In this document: piece by piece, positions 25,251-36,235 of the stretch | How the letters are laid out: every line of letters starts with the position of its first letter | Numbering within the stretch: position 1 is the first letter of the stretch | Source of the DNA: an uncultured Rhizobiaceae group bacterium | Lineage (GTDB): Bacteria; Pseudomonadota; Alphaproteobacteria; Rhizobiales; Rhizobiaceae | Direction: 5' to 3' | NCBI GenBank assembly: GCA_947501445.1 | Contig: CANMVS010000007.1 | Coordinates: 248,001 to 312,000 of the forward strand | Length of the DNA: 64,000 bases | Made by a program: the position numbers and the translations under genes | The notes under the pieces: generated by a model | Database searches by the model: none | Told to the model about the DNA's origin: nothing | Seen by the model: only the letters and a program-made list of their open reading frames with translations

Positions 25251-28200
25251 ATGCGCACAAGCATCAAAAATTTTAATATTACCGCTTTACTTTTTGTTAC
25301 AGCGTCTTTTTCTTTGGGAAATTTCACGAGTGCAGAAGGATCTGATTGGGACAACGGCGCACCGTCCGATTCGAGCTGGTTTTCTGCTGAAAACTGGGCA
25401 TCTGATCTCGTGCCTGTCGCTACTGATTTCTTAACGATTGTAACCACTGGCGAAGTTATCAGCATTACTGGGCAAACCGCCGTTGGATCAGGTTTAAATC
25501 TCGGACAGTTTATTGGCACAAAGGGTGATCTGAAAATCTCTGACGCCGGAAAACTTGATATATCCAGGAGTGTTAAAATTAGCTGGCGCGTCACTGAAGA
25601 AGGTTCAAACGTTCAAAGTTCGTTATGGGTCACTGGTGCGGGTTCAAGTTTGGATATCGGCCAAAATCTATCTGTTGCTGAACGAGGTGCAGGAAATCTC
25701 TACATAGAGGACGGTGGACAGGTTGAGGCTGATTTGGTTCTTATCGGCGACCTTTATCAATCTCGAGGTATGGTGGCTGTAAAAGGCGAGAATTCGCTGC
25801 TTTCAAGTTTGAGCGATTTTTATGTTGGTAATGCGGGCAGTGGCCAATTGATCGTATCGGAAGGTGGCAAGGTTACCAGCGCCGATGCGGCAATAATTGG
25901 CCGTTACGACAGTTCCAACAGCAGCGTACAAGTGACGGGCACCGGATCAAATTGGAGCAATGAGGGCTACATTCTCGCTGGTGTGCATGGAACGGGCAAG
26001 TTGGCGATCGAAGATCGTGGAACGGTTGATAGCGGTGCAGGCATTTTGGGCAATGAGGTCGGTTCCACTGGCGAGGTGCACATAAAGGGCCCTGGCTCTG
26101 CGTGGGAAATAATAAATCGAACCAGTTCATTTAACTTTGACGGCAGTATCATTGTGGGCAATTTGGGTTCTGGCTCATTGACCATTGAAGATGGAGGCAG
26201 GCTGTCGAATGATGGAGATGGAACGATTGGCGAGCAAGCCGGATCAACGGGCAGTGTTCTTGTAACTGGTGCCAATTCACGATGGATGAATGCCGGACCC
26301 CTTTCAGTTGGGCTTAAGAGCACAGATGCATCTCTTTCAATAGAGGATGGCGGGTTTGTTGAAGCCGAACTGGTTGCCATCGGAGATGAAGATTTTTCTG
26401 ATGGATCGGTGGTTGTCAAAGGCGAGAGCTCCAAATTTTCAGTTCTGAATAATCTTTATGTGGGCAATAAGGGCAGCGGGCAGCTGACTGTGTCGGATGG
26501 CGGCAGTGTCACCAGCATGGGAGACGCGTTTGTCGGCCGCTATACCGACAGCACCGGCATTGCGGAAGTAACCGGACCCGGATCAACCTGGATTAACAAC
26601 GGGTACCTGCTCGTCAGCAAATACGGAACCGGCAAACTCTCTATCAAAGATGGTGGAACCGTCAAAAGCGGTGCTGGTGTTATTGGCGATGCGTCCACGT
26701 CCCATGGTGAAGTGCATGTTCAGGGGGGAGGGTCTGTCTGGAACATTGACGCTATCCTGGGTGCTGATGGTCAATTCTTTGTCGGGAACTTTGGCTCCGG
26801 TTCACTGACCATCGCCGATGGTGGTATGGTCAAGCTGGGTCTTTTGGGAACGGGCCATGTTGATATGGCGGCACAGGTGGATTCCACCGGAAGACTGGTC
26901 ATTGGCCAGGACCCCAATGTTCCAGTTGGCGACCCACTGGCTGATCTTGTGGGGCCAGGCACGCTGGTCGCTGCTGAACTGCGTTTGGGTGGCGGCGACA
27001 GCACGATCATATTCAACCACTCTGACAACACCGGCACCTATGAATTTGCACCGGATATCATAAGCCCTCTGGATGTTCCGGGGGTGATAGAACATTACGC
27101 CGGAATGACCCGATTGACAGGTGATGACAGCAATTTTTTCGGAAGAACCAATATATATGGCGGCACATTATCAATAGATAATATGCTGGGCGGCGGTGTG
27201 TCGGTAAAAAGTGGTGGCTCGCTTTCGGGGGGCGGCACAGCCAATGGCGACGTCACCTTTAATGAAGGGTCCTATTATCGCGTTATAATGGACGGCACGA
27301 AAAATGAACAGGGTTTGACGATTGATGGTCAGGCATTGCTGACAGGCGGTATGGTTAAACTCGACGGTGACTATCTGACCCAAACCGGGCAGGAAATTGT
27401 TGTCCTGACGACGACGAACCCGCTTACCACGCAATTTGCCGGTGTTGAGCAGTTTGACAGCATATTCTTGTTGGCTGCGCTTCGACACGGCACAAACCAC
27501 GTCTATGCCACGGTTTCTCAAAAAACCCTTGATAGTGTTGCCAATACGACCAATCACGTATCAGTGGCCAATGGTTTGCAGAGCCTGCATCCGGAGCATG
27601 AGTTGTTCGTTGCTGTATTGGCGCACAATAACGAGGAAGCGGCGCGCAGAACTTTCGATGAATTTTCCGGTGAAAACAATGCCTCACTGAACGGCGCACT
27701 TGTTGTAAATGGCCAGCAACTCGTCACTGCCGTTACGGATCGCGTCAGCGCTGCCTTTGACACGGGGTCTTCAAATACGTCCACAGCTGCCTATGGAAAC
27801 CTTGACGACAGCGCCAATGGTTTCTGGATGACCGGATATGGCAATTGGACCAAAACAGATGCCACATTCAATACGGCTGCCATGGACAATACGCTTGGCG
27901 GTGTGGTTGCCGGTTATGATCGTCAGGTTGGTGACATGCTGCGTTTGGGTGTTCTGGGCGGCTACAGCCAGACATCAACAACGACTGATGCCCGTGCTTC
28001 ATCGGCCGATGCCGACAGCTATACGATCGGCGCATACGGCGGCACAGATGTCGGAAAGGCAAAGCTGAGCTTTGGCGCGCTCTATACGTGGCATGCGATT
28101 GACAGCACACGCTCAGTCAGTTTTCCAATCCCGCATACACTATCAGCAGATTATAACGCACATGCGTTTCAGCTGTTTGCCGAGGCCGGCTATAAAATAC

Positions 28201-28622
28201 AGGCCGACCGGGTGATGCTTGAGCCATTTGCCGGCGTTTCATACATGCAGTTGAAGACGGATGCCTATAATGAAACCGGTGGAGTCTCGGCTCTGTCAGC
28301 AATGAAGGAAACCACGTCGACCACGTTCACGACACTGGGTGCACGCAGTTCCATAGAACTGGCGCACAAGGTCAGGGCGCACGGTATGGTGGGCTGGCGT
28401 CATGCTTTTGGTGATATCGATCCCTCGGCCACTTTTACCATCGGTGGTGGCGCGCCGTTTACCGTTCTGGGTGCACCAATCGCGCAGGATGCGGCCGTAT
28501 TGGAAACGGGCATTGATTTCAATGCGTCGGACAACGTCATCGTGGGAGCATCCTACGAGGGGCAATATGGCGACGGCGCAACGGCACATGGCTTCAATGC
28601 AAGAATGCAGGTACGATTTTAA
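25251..28622 (+). CDS. Autotransporter (type V secretion) with repetitive passenger
   Basis: A 1123-residue autotransporter. A signal peptide (residues 1-27, ending NFTSA) precedes a beta-helical passenger made of repeats of the form GSGxLxIxDGGxV and TGxxVxVxGxGSxW. From about residue 856 (GFWMTGYGNW) a C-terminal outer-membrane barrel of about 265 residues follows and ends in VRF, the aromatic terminal residue expected for outer-membrane insertion. The ATG at 25251 lies after AGGGGCAGAC; a GTG 21 bases upstream is less likely. It probably acts as an adhesin or aggregation factor. Confidence 0.93.
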   Translation: MRTSIKNFNITALLFVTASFSLGNFTSAEGSDWDNGAPSDSSWFSAENWASDLVPVATDFLTIVTTGEVISITGQTAVGSGLNLGQFIGTKGDLKISDAGKLDISRSVKISWRVTEEGSNVQSSLWVTGAGSSLDIGQNLSVAERGAGNLYIEDGGQVEADLVLIGDLYQSRGMVAVKGENSLLSSLSDFYVGNAGSGQLIVSEGGKVTSADAAIIGRYDSSNSSVQVTGTGSNWSNEGYILAGVHGTGKLAIEDRGTVDSGAGILGNEVGSTGEVHIKGPGSAWEIINRTSSFNFDGSIIVGNLGSGSLTIEDGGRLSNDGDGTIGEQAGSTGSVLVTGANSRWMNAGPLSVGLKSTDASLSIEDGGFVEAELVAIGDEDFSDGSVVVKGESSKFSVLNNLYVGNKGSGQLTVSDGGSVTSMGDAFVGRYTDSTGIAEVTGPGSTWINNGYLLVSKYGTGKLSIKDGGTVKSGAGVIGDASTSHGEVHVQGGGSVWNIDAILGADGQFFVGNFGSGSLTIADGGMVKLGLLGTGHVDMAAQVDSTGRLVIGQDPNVPVGDPLADLVGPGTLVAAELRLGGGDSTIIFNHSDNTGTYEFAPDIISPLDVPGVIEHYAGMTRLTGDDSNFFGRTNIYGGTLSIDNMLGGGVSVKSGGSLSGGGTANGDVTFNEGSYYRVIMDGTKNEQGLTIDGQALLTGGMVKLDGDYLTQTGQEIVVLTTTNPLTTQFAGVEQFDSIFLLAALRHGTNHVYATVSQKTLDSVANTTNHVSVANGLQSLHPEHELFVAVLAHNNEEAARRTFDEFSGENNASLNGALVVNGQQLVTAVTDRVSAAFDTGSSNTSTAAYGNLDDSANGFWMTGYGNWTKTDATFNTAAMDNTLGGVVAGYDRQVGDMLRLGVLGGYSQTSTTTDARASSADADSYTIGAYGGTDVGKAKLSFGALYTWHAIDSTRSVSFPIPHTLSADYNAHAFQLFAEAGYKIQADRVMLEPFAGVSYMQLKTDAYNETGGVSALSAMKETTSTTFTTLGARSSIELAHKVRAHGMVGWRHAFGDIDPSATFTIGGGAPFTVLGAPIAQDAAVLETGIDFNASDNVIVGASYEGQYGDGATAHGFNARMQVRF
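25698..26800 (+). repeat. Tandem 636-bp internal duplication in the autotransporter
   Basis: Codons from 25698 (LYIEDGGQVEADLVLIGD) recur 636 bases later at 26334 (LSIEDGGFVEAELVAIGD) and stay alignable through VGNxGSGSLTIxDGG. The offset equals 212 residues. Confidence 0.7.
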
Positions 28623-28648
28623 CGCGATCTTACGCTGATTTTCTGCTT

Positions 28649-28680
28649 GTCCCATGACTGAAATTATTCAAACATGGGAC
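28649..28680 (+). terminator. Hairpin after the autotransporter gene
   Basis: GTCCCATG and CATGGGAC form an 8-bp stem with a 16-base loop, 26 bases after the stop codon. There is no strong T tract, so termination is only possible. Confidence 0.35.
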
Positions 28681-28713
28681 CCTTGTTGATTATTTTGAGG
28701 CAGAACGGGTGCT

Positions 28714-29325
28714 ATGGACATTGCAGCGCTATTGCTCTTTGCGGGAGCCCTATTGATTGCGGCGGGATCACCAGGCCCCAGTATTGCTGCGCTGGTGGCA
28801 CGGGTTCTTGCGCGTGGCCACCGGGACGTCTTGCCATTTCTGGTTGCCATGTGGCTGGGTGAGGCGGTGTGGCTGACGCTGGCTGTGTGGGGACTGGCCT
28901 CGATAGCGCAAACATTTCAACTGGTCTTTGTGGCCATCAAATGGGCCGGGATTGCCTATCTTTTATATCTTGCGTGGAAGATGTGGCATGCGCCGGTGGA
29001 TACAAAGGCGGGCGAATTGCCGGGCAAAGGCTCATCAATCCGCATGTTTGGTGCCGGGCTGTCGGTCACGCTTGGCAACCCCAAGATCATGGTTTTCTAC
29101 ATGGCAATTGTGCCGTCCATCATTGACCTTCGCTCTCTGACGATCGTGGGCTGGAGCGAACTGGTTGGTGTCATGCTGCTTGTTCTTGCTGCCATCGACA
29201 TTGGCTGGGTTCTGTTGGCGGCCCGTATGAGGCGTTTGCTTAAAAGCCCGCGGGCTCTGCGTGCCGCTAATCGCTGCAGTGCAGGGATGATGGCCGGTGC
29301 GGCGACAGTGATGGCAGCCCGATAG
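28714..29325 (+). CDS. LysE family translocator
   Basis: A 203-residue inner-membrane exporter of the LysE/RhtB type with about six hydrophobic segments. The N-terminal GSPGPSIAALVARVLARGHR region and the middle GAGLSVTLGNPKIMVFYMAI match the family, which exports amino acids or related small molecules. The substrate cannot be predicted. The TAG stop at 29323-29325 is supplied by the first bases of the adjacent palindromic repeat, so the C-terminus may have been altered by insertion. Confidence 0.9.
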   Translation: MDIAALLLFAGALLIAAGSPGPSIAALVARVLARGHRDVLPFLVAMWLGEAVWLTLAVWGLASIAQTFQLVFVAIKWAGIAYLLYLAWKMWHAPVDTKAGELPGKGSSIRMFGAGLSVTLGNPKIMVFYMAIVPSIIDLRSLTIVGWSELVGVMLLVLAAIDIGWVLLAARMRRLLKSPRALRAANRCSAGMMAGAATVMAAR

Positions 29326-29426
29326 AGCAATTCAGGTTTTGACCGAATCGGCAAAACCTGAATGCATCAACAAAATCAAAGACCGACACCGTTGTTCCGT
29401 TTCTGACGAAACGTGAAACGGTCTAG
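29323..29426 (+). repeat. RIME-like double-palindrome repeat, copy 2
   Basis: A complete copy of about 104 bases from TAGAGCAATTCAGG to GAAACGGTCTAG. CAGGTTTT/AAAACCTG and CCGTTTC/GAAACGG are its two stems. It fills the entire gap between the convergent LysE and phosphatase-like genes. Confidence 0.9.
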
Positions 29427-29427
29427 A

Positions 29428-30266
29428 TTACCCGGCCTGTATTGCAAGTGGGTTGTGGGTCATTGTGCCCGGAATGGGCACACCCAACGTTTGCAATAGC
29501 GTTGGTGCGATGATGCGCTGATCAAGCACCTGGTCCGCATCCGGTCCATCGCCCTTACCAAAAGCATAAAAGGCTGTCTCGCGCATGGAGGGTTCGTCGC
29601 CGCCGTGGGCCCCATCGGCGCTCATGCCGTGGTCTGCGGTAACAAAGATGTTGTAACCAAGGTCCAGCCAGGCAGGCAGGGTGCGTGACAAGGCATCATC
29701 AATCAGTGCGGCCTGACGTTGGTACTCCGGCGATTGACCGCCATAGGTGTGACCGAGCGTATCGGCGCTGCTGGTGTGCAGCAGCAGGTAATCCGGCGCG
29801 TGTCGTGTCAAAAGCAGGTTGGCCTGTGCGCAAAGGTCGATTTCGGCCGGCGCGCAGGCATTGACAGGACCATAGCCTTCCATCGAATAATAGCGGGCAT
29901 GGGCAACCGGGCCATCCGGATCGTCAATCTCGCAATGTAAAAAGGGATCAAAATCACTACCGCCATACAGCGTGTGAAAGAACGAATGCCCAACGATCGC
30001 CGCACTCTTTTGTGCCTTTTTGACTTCAGAAAACACATTCGGCATGCGCGAACCGCGCAGGCTGTGATTGGACAGGATGCCATGGTCGAGCGGCGCAACG
30101 CCCGTATGGATGGTTTCATACATAACCAGTGAAATTGTCGGCAGGCATGAACGCATTTTCCACATCTGGGCGGAGCCTGCCTCCACACAGGCCTGCAGGA
30201 ACCCGCTTTGTGTGACGCAGGTTTCATAACCTACGCCATCCATGATGATGAGTACCGCCTTGCCGG

Positions 30267-30270
<4 letters not shown>
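29428..30270 (-). CDS. Alkaline phosphatase superfamily hydrolase
   Basis: A 280-residue two-metal phosphohydrolase of the phosphodiesterase, nucleotide pyrophosphatase and phosphonoacetate hydrolase group. Metal and nucleophile positions are visible: IIMDGVG at residues 8-14, CLPTISLVMYETIHTG with the probable threonine nucleophile, SSADTLGHTYG, VTADHGM and the C-terminal THNP. There is no signal peptide. It overlaps the TmpB-like gene by four bases as the third gene of that operon, so it may open a phosphonate or phosphoester compound that feeds or bypasses TmpA and TmpB. The actual substrate is unknown. Confidence 0.82.
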
Positions 30271-32074
<1,804 letters not shown>

Positions 32075-32075
32075 T

Positions 32076-32091
32076 CAGATCAATTGATCTG
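32076..32091. promoter_or_regulatory. Candidate operator between tmpA and lysR
   Basis: CAGATCAATTGATCTG is a perfect 16-bp palindrome midway between the divergent genes, well placed as a binding site for the LysR-type regulator. Confidence 0.5.
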
Positions 32092-32168
32092 CTGAATTGG
32101 CTCGACCTTAGAATGACTATGATATAAGCACAATAAATGGTTTTTGGGAATAAGGCATCGTTTTCATT

Positions 32169-33035
32169 ATGGCTCAACAACAGCAGGCGCAATTGCCGCC
32201 GCTTGAATGGCTGCGTGTTTTTGAGGCGGCGGGGCGCAATGGAAACTTCACAACAGCGGCGCAGGAACTCGGCCTTACCCAGGCGGCAGTCAGTCAGCGC
32301 ATTCGCAATCTTGAACTCAGACTTGGCAAGGTGTTGTTTTATCGAAAGCCGCGCGGCGTTGAACTGACACTTGACGGTGAAAGCTACCTGCCGCATGTGC
32401 AGTCTGCTCTGTTGGCACTGACGCGCAGTACGGCTGATCTCTTCTCGCAGCCCGTCAGCCAGATAACCATTGTCGCAATGCCATCGCATATTAAACTGCT
32501 GATCCTGCCACGCCTCGCCCCTTTTCTTTCGGCGCATCCGCAATTGCGGGTCAATTTCATCTCTGCCTTCAGGCAAAGCGATTTTGATGATGGTTTGGGC
32601 GATTTTCATCTGCGCTATGGCAATGGTGAATGGGCAGGCCGGCAGGCAACACTGGTTGAGCGCGAAATACTTGCACCGGCGGGCGCACCGGCACTGTGCA
32701 GGGAGGCGGGCACCAACTGGCGCGATCTGCCGCTGCTTGAATTGACAGGACCAAGATTTGGCTGGCGCGAATGGTCCGCAGCCACGGGTTCGTCGATGCC
32801 GTTTCGCTCCCGTTTGCGTTTTGATTCTTTTGATCTCCTGCTGCAGGCGGCAATCGAGGGCCTTGGGGTCATGCTGGCATCGTTGCCGCTTTCGCAAACT
32901 GCGTTCGAGCGGCGCGATCTTATCAGATTGTCAGAGCCCGAAATGACCATGGACACCGGCTACTGGCTATCCTGGGGTGCACATCAGCCACGCCTGGCAA
33001 TTCATGATCACCTGATGCAGGTGTTGGGCTCTTGA
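32169..33035 (+). CDS. LysR family transcriptional regulator (GcvA-like)
   Basis: A 288-residue LysR regulator. LPPLEWLRVFEAAGRNGNFT and AAQELGLTQAAVSQRIRNLE form the helix-turn-helix in the GcvA style. It is transcribed away from tmpA across a 154-base region holding two palindromes, the usual arrangement for a regulator of the divergent operon. The effector may be a phosphonate or betaine, but this is inference. Confidence 0.92.
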   Translation: MAQQQQAQLPPLEWLRVFEAAGRNGNFTTAAQELGLTQAAVSQRIRNLELRLGKVLFYRKPRGVELTLDGESYLPHVQSALLALTRSTADLFSQPVSQITIVAMPSHIKLLILPRLAPFLSAHPQLRVNFISAFRQSDFDDGLGDFHLRYGNGEWAGRQATLVEREILAPAGAPALCREAGTNWRDLPLLELTGPRFGWREWSAATGSSMPFRSRLRFDSFDLLLQAAIEGLGVMLASLPLSQTAFERRDLIRLSEPEMTMDTGYWLSWGAHQPRLAIHDHLMQVLGS

Positions 33036-33134
33036 TCCCTATTTGCCCGTGGCGTGGTGACCTGACAGACACTGTGCGCTACATAGGTTGCTGCAGTGCA
33101 CCATCATGATCCTGCGCAAAGGGAGACCGGCGAG

Positions 33135-34784
33135 TTGATATTGTCTGAATATGCGACCTATGAAGAGACAACTGCGCAATTTAGCTGGGATATACCGGCG
33201 CAATATAACATCGGCTTGGCTGTGTGCAATGTCTGGGCTGAACGGGAACCGCAGCGGGTGTGTCTGATGCATTATCAGCCTGAGCGTGAAGCGGACCGCC
33301 TGACCTATGGGGAGCTGCGTGATCGCTCCAATGCAATCGCCAACGGATTGGCAGAGCAGGGCGTTGGCCGTGGAGATCGGGTTGCCGTTATGCTGCCGCA
33401 GGGTTTTGATGCCGCCATCGCTCATATCGCGATTTATAAACTGGGTGCGATCGCAGTGCCGCTGGCGTTGCTGTTTGGTGTTGATGCCATGGCCTATCGC
33501 CTGCAGGCCTCTGGCTCAAAATGTATCATCGCCAATGCGATGGGCTGTTCCAAACTGACCCAGATTGCGGACCGGCTCGACCACCTGCAGACGATCATCA
33601 GTGTGGATGACACACCGCAAACCATCTCTTTTGAACAAATGATTGCAGAACAATCAGCCCGGTTCGATGTGGTCATAACCGGTCCTGATGACCCGGCTTT
33701 GATGATTTTCACATCTGGAACAACAGGACCTGCCAAGGGCGCGCTGCACGGCCATCGTGTTTTGCCGGGCCATCTGCCCGGGTTTCGCTTTGCGCATGAA
33801 TTCCTGCCCAGAAAGGACGATCTCTTCTGGACCCCGGCCGATTGGGCCTGGGCCGGGGGGTTGCTCAATGCCTTGCTTCCGGCGCTTTATTTCGGTGTGC
33901 CGATTGTATCCTCCGCTGCCCAGAAATTTGACCCCGATACGGCATTTCGGATTATGGAAACCATGCAGGTACGCAATGCATTCATACCGCCAACGGCTCT
34001 CAAAATGTTGCGTGTCGTGGATCGCCCACGCGCCCATTATGACTTGAAGCTTCGCACTATCGGTGCGGCAGGCGAGGCCCTCGGCAGGCCGACATTTGAG
34101 TGGGCAAAAAGAGAACTTGGCATTACCATCAATGAGTTTTACGGCCAGACAGAATGCAATTTCGTGCTATCATCCTGCGCGATGCTGGGGGTCAGCAGGG
34201 GCGGGTCAATCGGCAAACAGGTGCCAGGGCATCAGGTCGCCATCATTGATGATAAAGGCCAGGAAGTGCCACCCGGTACCGCCGGTCAGATTGCCGTTAA
34301 AAAGGGTGATCCGGTGATGTTCCTGCGCTATTGGAACAATGAGGCAGCTACCCGTGACAAATACAATGGCGACTGGATGCTTACCGGGGATCAGGGAATT
34401 GCTGACGCAGACGGTTACATCGCCTTTTTCGGGCGTGATGACGATGTGATTACCTCGGCTGGATACCGTATCGGCCCGGGAGAGATTGAAGATTGCCTCA
34501 CTGCACATCCAGCTATTGGCCTGGCGGCAGCCGTTGGCAAACCACATCCGGTTCGCACCGAGATTGTCAAAGCCTATATCGTGTTGAAACCAGGTTTTGA
34601 AGCAAGCCATGCACTTGCCGGCGAAATTCAGGATTGGGTCAAGACGCGGCTTTCCGCACACGAATATCCAAGGGAAGTGGAATTCATGTCAGCACTGCCG
34701 TTGACGACCAGCGGCAAGGTGATACGCCGGGAACTGCGCGAGCGTGCCATGCGCGAGGCGCGCAGCTATACAGATGCGATCTAG
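33135..34784 (+). CDS. AMP-dependent acyl-CoA synthetase
   Basis: An adenylate-forming ligase of about 549 residues, of the short- or medium-chain acyl-CoA synthetase type. The P-loop MIFTSGTTGPAKGALHGHR, the EFYGQTECN motif, WMLTGDQG and the C-terminal lysine in LTTSGKVIRRELRE are all present. It joins a carboxylate to coenzyme A with ATP. No ATG suits; TTG at 33135, nine bases after GGGAG, is the preferred start, while a GTG at 33096 would add 13 residues. Its TAG stop lies inside the end of the adjacent palindromic repeat. Confidence 0.9.
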   Translation: MILSEYATYEETTAQFSWDIPAQYNIGLAVCNVWAEREPQRVCLMHYQPEREADRLTYGELRDRSNAIANGLAEQGVGRGDRVAVMLPQGFDAAIAHIAIYKLGAIAVPLALLFGVDAMAYRLQASGSKCIIANAMGCSKLTQIADRLDHLQTIISVDDTPQTISFEQMIAEQSARFDVVITGPDDPALMIFTSGTTGPAKGALHGHRVLPGHLPGFRFAHEFLPRKDDLFWTPADWAWAGGLLNALLPALYFGVPIVSSAAQKFDPDTAFRIMETMQVRNAFIPPTALKMLRVVDRPRAHYDLKLRTIGAAGEALGRPTFEWAKRELGITINEFYGQTECNFVLSSCAMLGVSRGGSIGKQVPGHQVAIIDDKGQEVPPGTAGQIAVKKGDPVMFLRYWNNEAATRDKYNGDWMLTGDQGIADADGYIAFFGRDDDVITSAGYRIGPGEIEDCLTAHPAIGLAAAVGKPHPVRTEIVKAYIVLKPGFEASHALAGEIQDWVKTRLSAHEYPREVEFMSALPLTTSGKVIRRELRERAMREARSYTDAI

Positions 34785-34881
34785 ACCGTTTCACGTTTTG
34801 TCAGAAAAGGGACAACGGTGTCGGTCTCTGACTTTGTTGATGTATTCAGGTTTTGCCGATTCCGTCAAAACCTGATTTGCT
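34781..34881 (-). repeat. RIME-like double-palindrome repeat, copy 3 (inverted)
   Basis: A complete copy in opposite orientation, from CTAGACCGTTTCACG to CAAAACCTGATTTGCTC. Its terminal TAG is the stop codon of the acyl-CoA synthetase gene. Confidence 0.88.
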
Positions 34882-34956
34882 CCAGCCTTGCCAAGCAACG
34901 CAATTTGGCGAGCGAATTCGGGTGATCCCATGAGACAATATCGGGAGAGGCTGATA

Positions 34957-36234
34957 TTACCTGCTCTTGGCAAAACCGCGTAATTTGTTGCGCACAATGC
35001 GGGCAATATTGCGGGTGTTTTGATAAAGATGCAGTTGCGTTGAGACCTGACGAACCTCGCGGTCGCGCGACTGGTCCAACCCGACAACAAGGGTGCCCAT
35101 TCTGCAGCGCTCACGCCATAATCGGCTCATGACGGGGTGATCGGGCACAGCACAGGAATCGGTTATCACGATATTCGGATCATCAAGATGATTGCTGGTG
35201 AGGTCGTCCATCAACAGCTGACCGGGTGAAAAACTGCGATAGTCTTCGTTGAAAGCGGTCTTCCATGTATAGGCTGTGCCGCTCATTACAAATACAACAG
35301 TTGATGCGATCGACTGGCCATTCAGGTTCAATGTGTGGATGCGTACATTGTCGGTTTCGGCAAGATCGGTGATCGCCTCACGGGCAAAGGCTGCCCGATA
35401 ACGATCAACAACCATGGCGGTGCGCCGCTGTCCTTTCCACCCGCTGGCCTCAAGGGTCAGAAACTCCTCCATGCGAAAGCGTATATCATCGGGATTGCGT
35501 GCCACATCATAATGCAGCTCTCCCTGTTTGCTCAATTGTTTGCGCAACCTGCGACGGTCGCGAATATGTTTGGCGGACATGGATTGGCGTAAATAGTTCG
35601 TGCCGTCTTGCAGACTTTCCAGCATCGGACGCTCAAATATTCCTGTTTCCGACAGCGGCAGATTTCTGCTGATGGCAACGGCGCGCAACAGCTGTACAAA
35701 TGAACCATCAAGCCGGGCGTTCGGAACAACCAGAACCGATGGAAGTGCCAGGGCCTTGCTGTTCAGCGTTTCGAACAGATTGTCCAGCGTCTGCGCTGCA
35801 TCCTCCCCGTCGAGCAGGGGGGTTCCAAGTGGTCCATAGGGATTGGACCAGGATCTGATGATCGGTGTCCCGATGGCAAATCCGGGGCGCTCGATGGAAA
35901 AAGGCATCAAAAACCGCAATCTGCTGCGGTTCTCGTCCTCATCGCGCATGATCATCAATCGGACGGGCTTGTCCTCTATGCGCGGCATCGCGGGCGCCAT
36001 GAAGCGGGCTGAGAAAAACACATTGGGTTCGAGCGCGCGGTGCGTCAGAAAATCAAGCTCTTTGCGCAGGTCATAGCCTGCACGGGCGGGATAGATGCTC
36101 AGGTGTCGTGAATCCCTGGTGGTGGGCACCGATATATCAGCCAGCGGCCGTTCGACCATGACGCCACCAATTTTGGTCGCTGTGACATCACCAGCGCCAC
36201 CGGCTTCATCCTGAAGGAATGGATTTGACGACAT
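34957..36234 (-). CDS. GNAT/FemAB-like N-acyltransferase
   Basis: A 425-residue protein resembling the double-GNAT (BioF2-like, PF13480) acyltransferases found in polysaccharide gene clusters. The region RLRKQLSKQGELHYDVAR followed by FLTLEASGWKGQRRTA and later AYTWKTAFNEDYRSFSPGQL is typical. It probably transfers an acyl or aminoacyl group to a cell-surface sugar. The ATG at 36234 lies one base after the flippase stop codon, so the two are translated together. Confidence 0.8.
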   Translation of the reverse strand: MSSNPFLQDEAGGAGDVTATKIGGVMVERPLADISVPTTRDSRHLSIYPARAGYDLRKELDFLTHRALEPNVFFSARFMAPAMPRIEDKPVRLMIMRDEDENRSRLRFLMPFSIERPGFAIGTPIIRSWSNPYGPLGTPLLDGEDAAQTLDNLFETLNSKALALPSVLVVPNARLDGSFVQLLRAVAISRNLPLSETGIFERPMLESLQDGTNYLRQSMSAKHIRDRRRLRKQLSKQGELHYDVARNPDDIRFRMEEFLTLEASGWKGQRRTAMVVDRYRAAFAREAITDLAETDNVRIHTLNLNGQSIASTVVFVMSGTAYTWKTAFNEDYRSFSPGQLLMDDLTSNHLDDPNIVITDSCAVPDHPVMSRLWRERCRMGTLVVGLDQSRDREVRQVSTQLHLYQNTRNIARIVRNKLRGFAKSR

Positions 36235-36235
36235 A

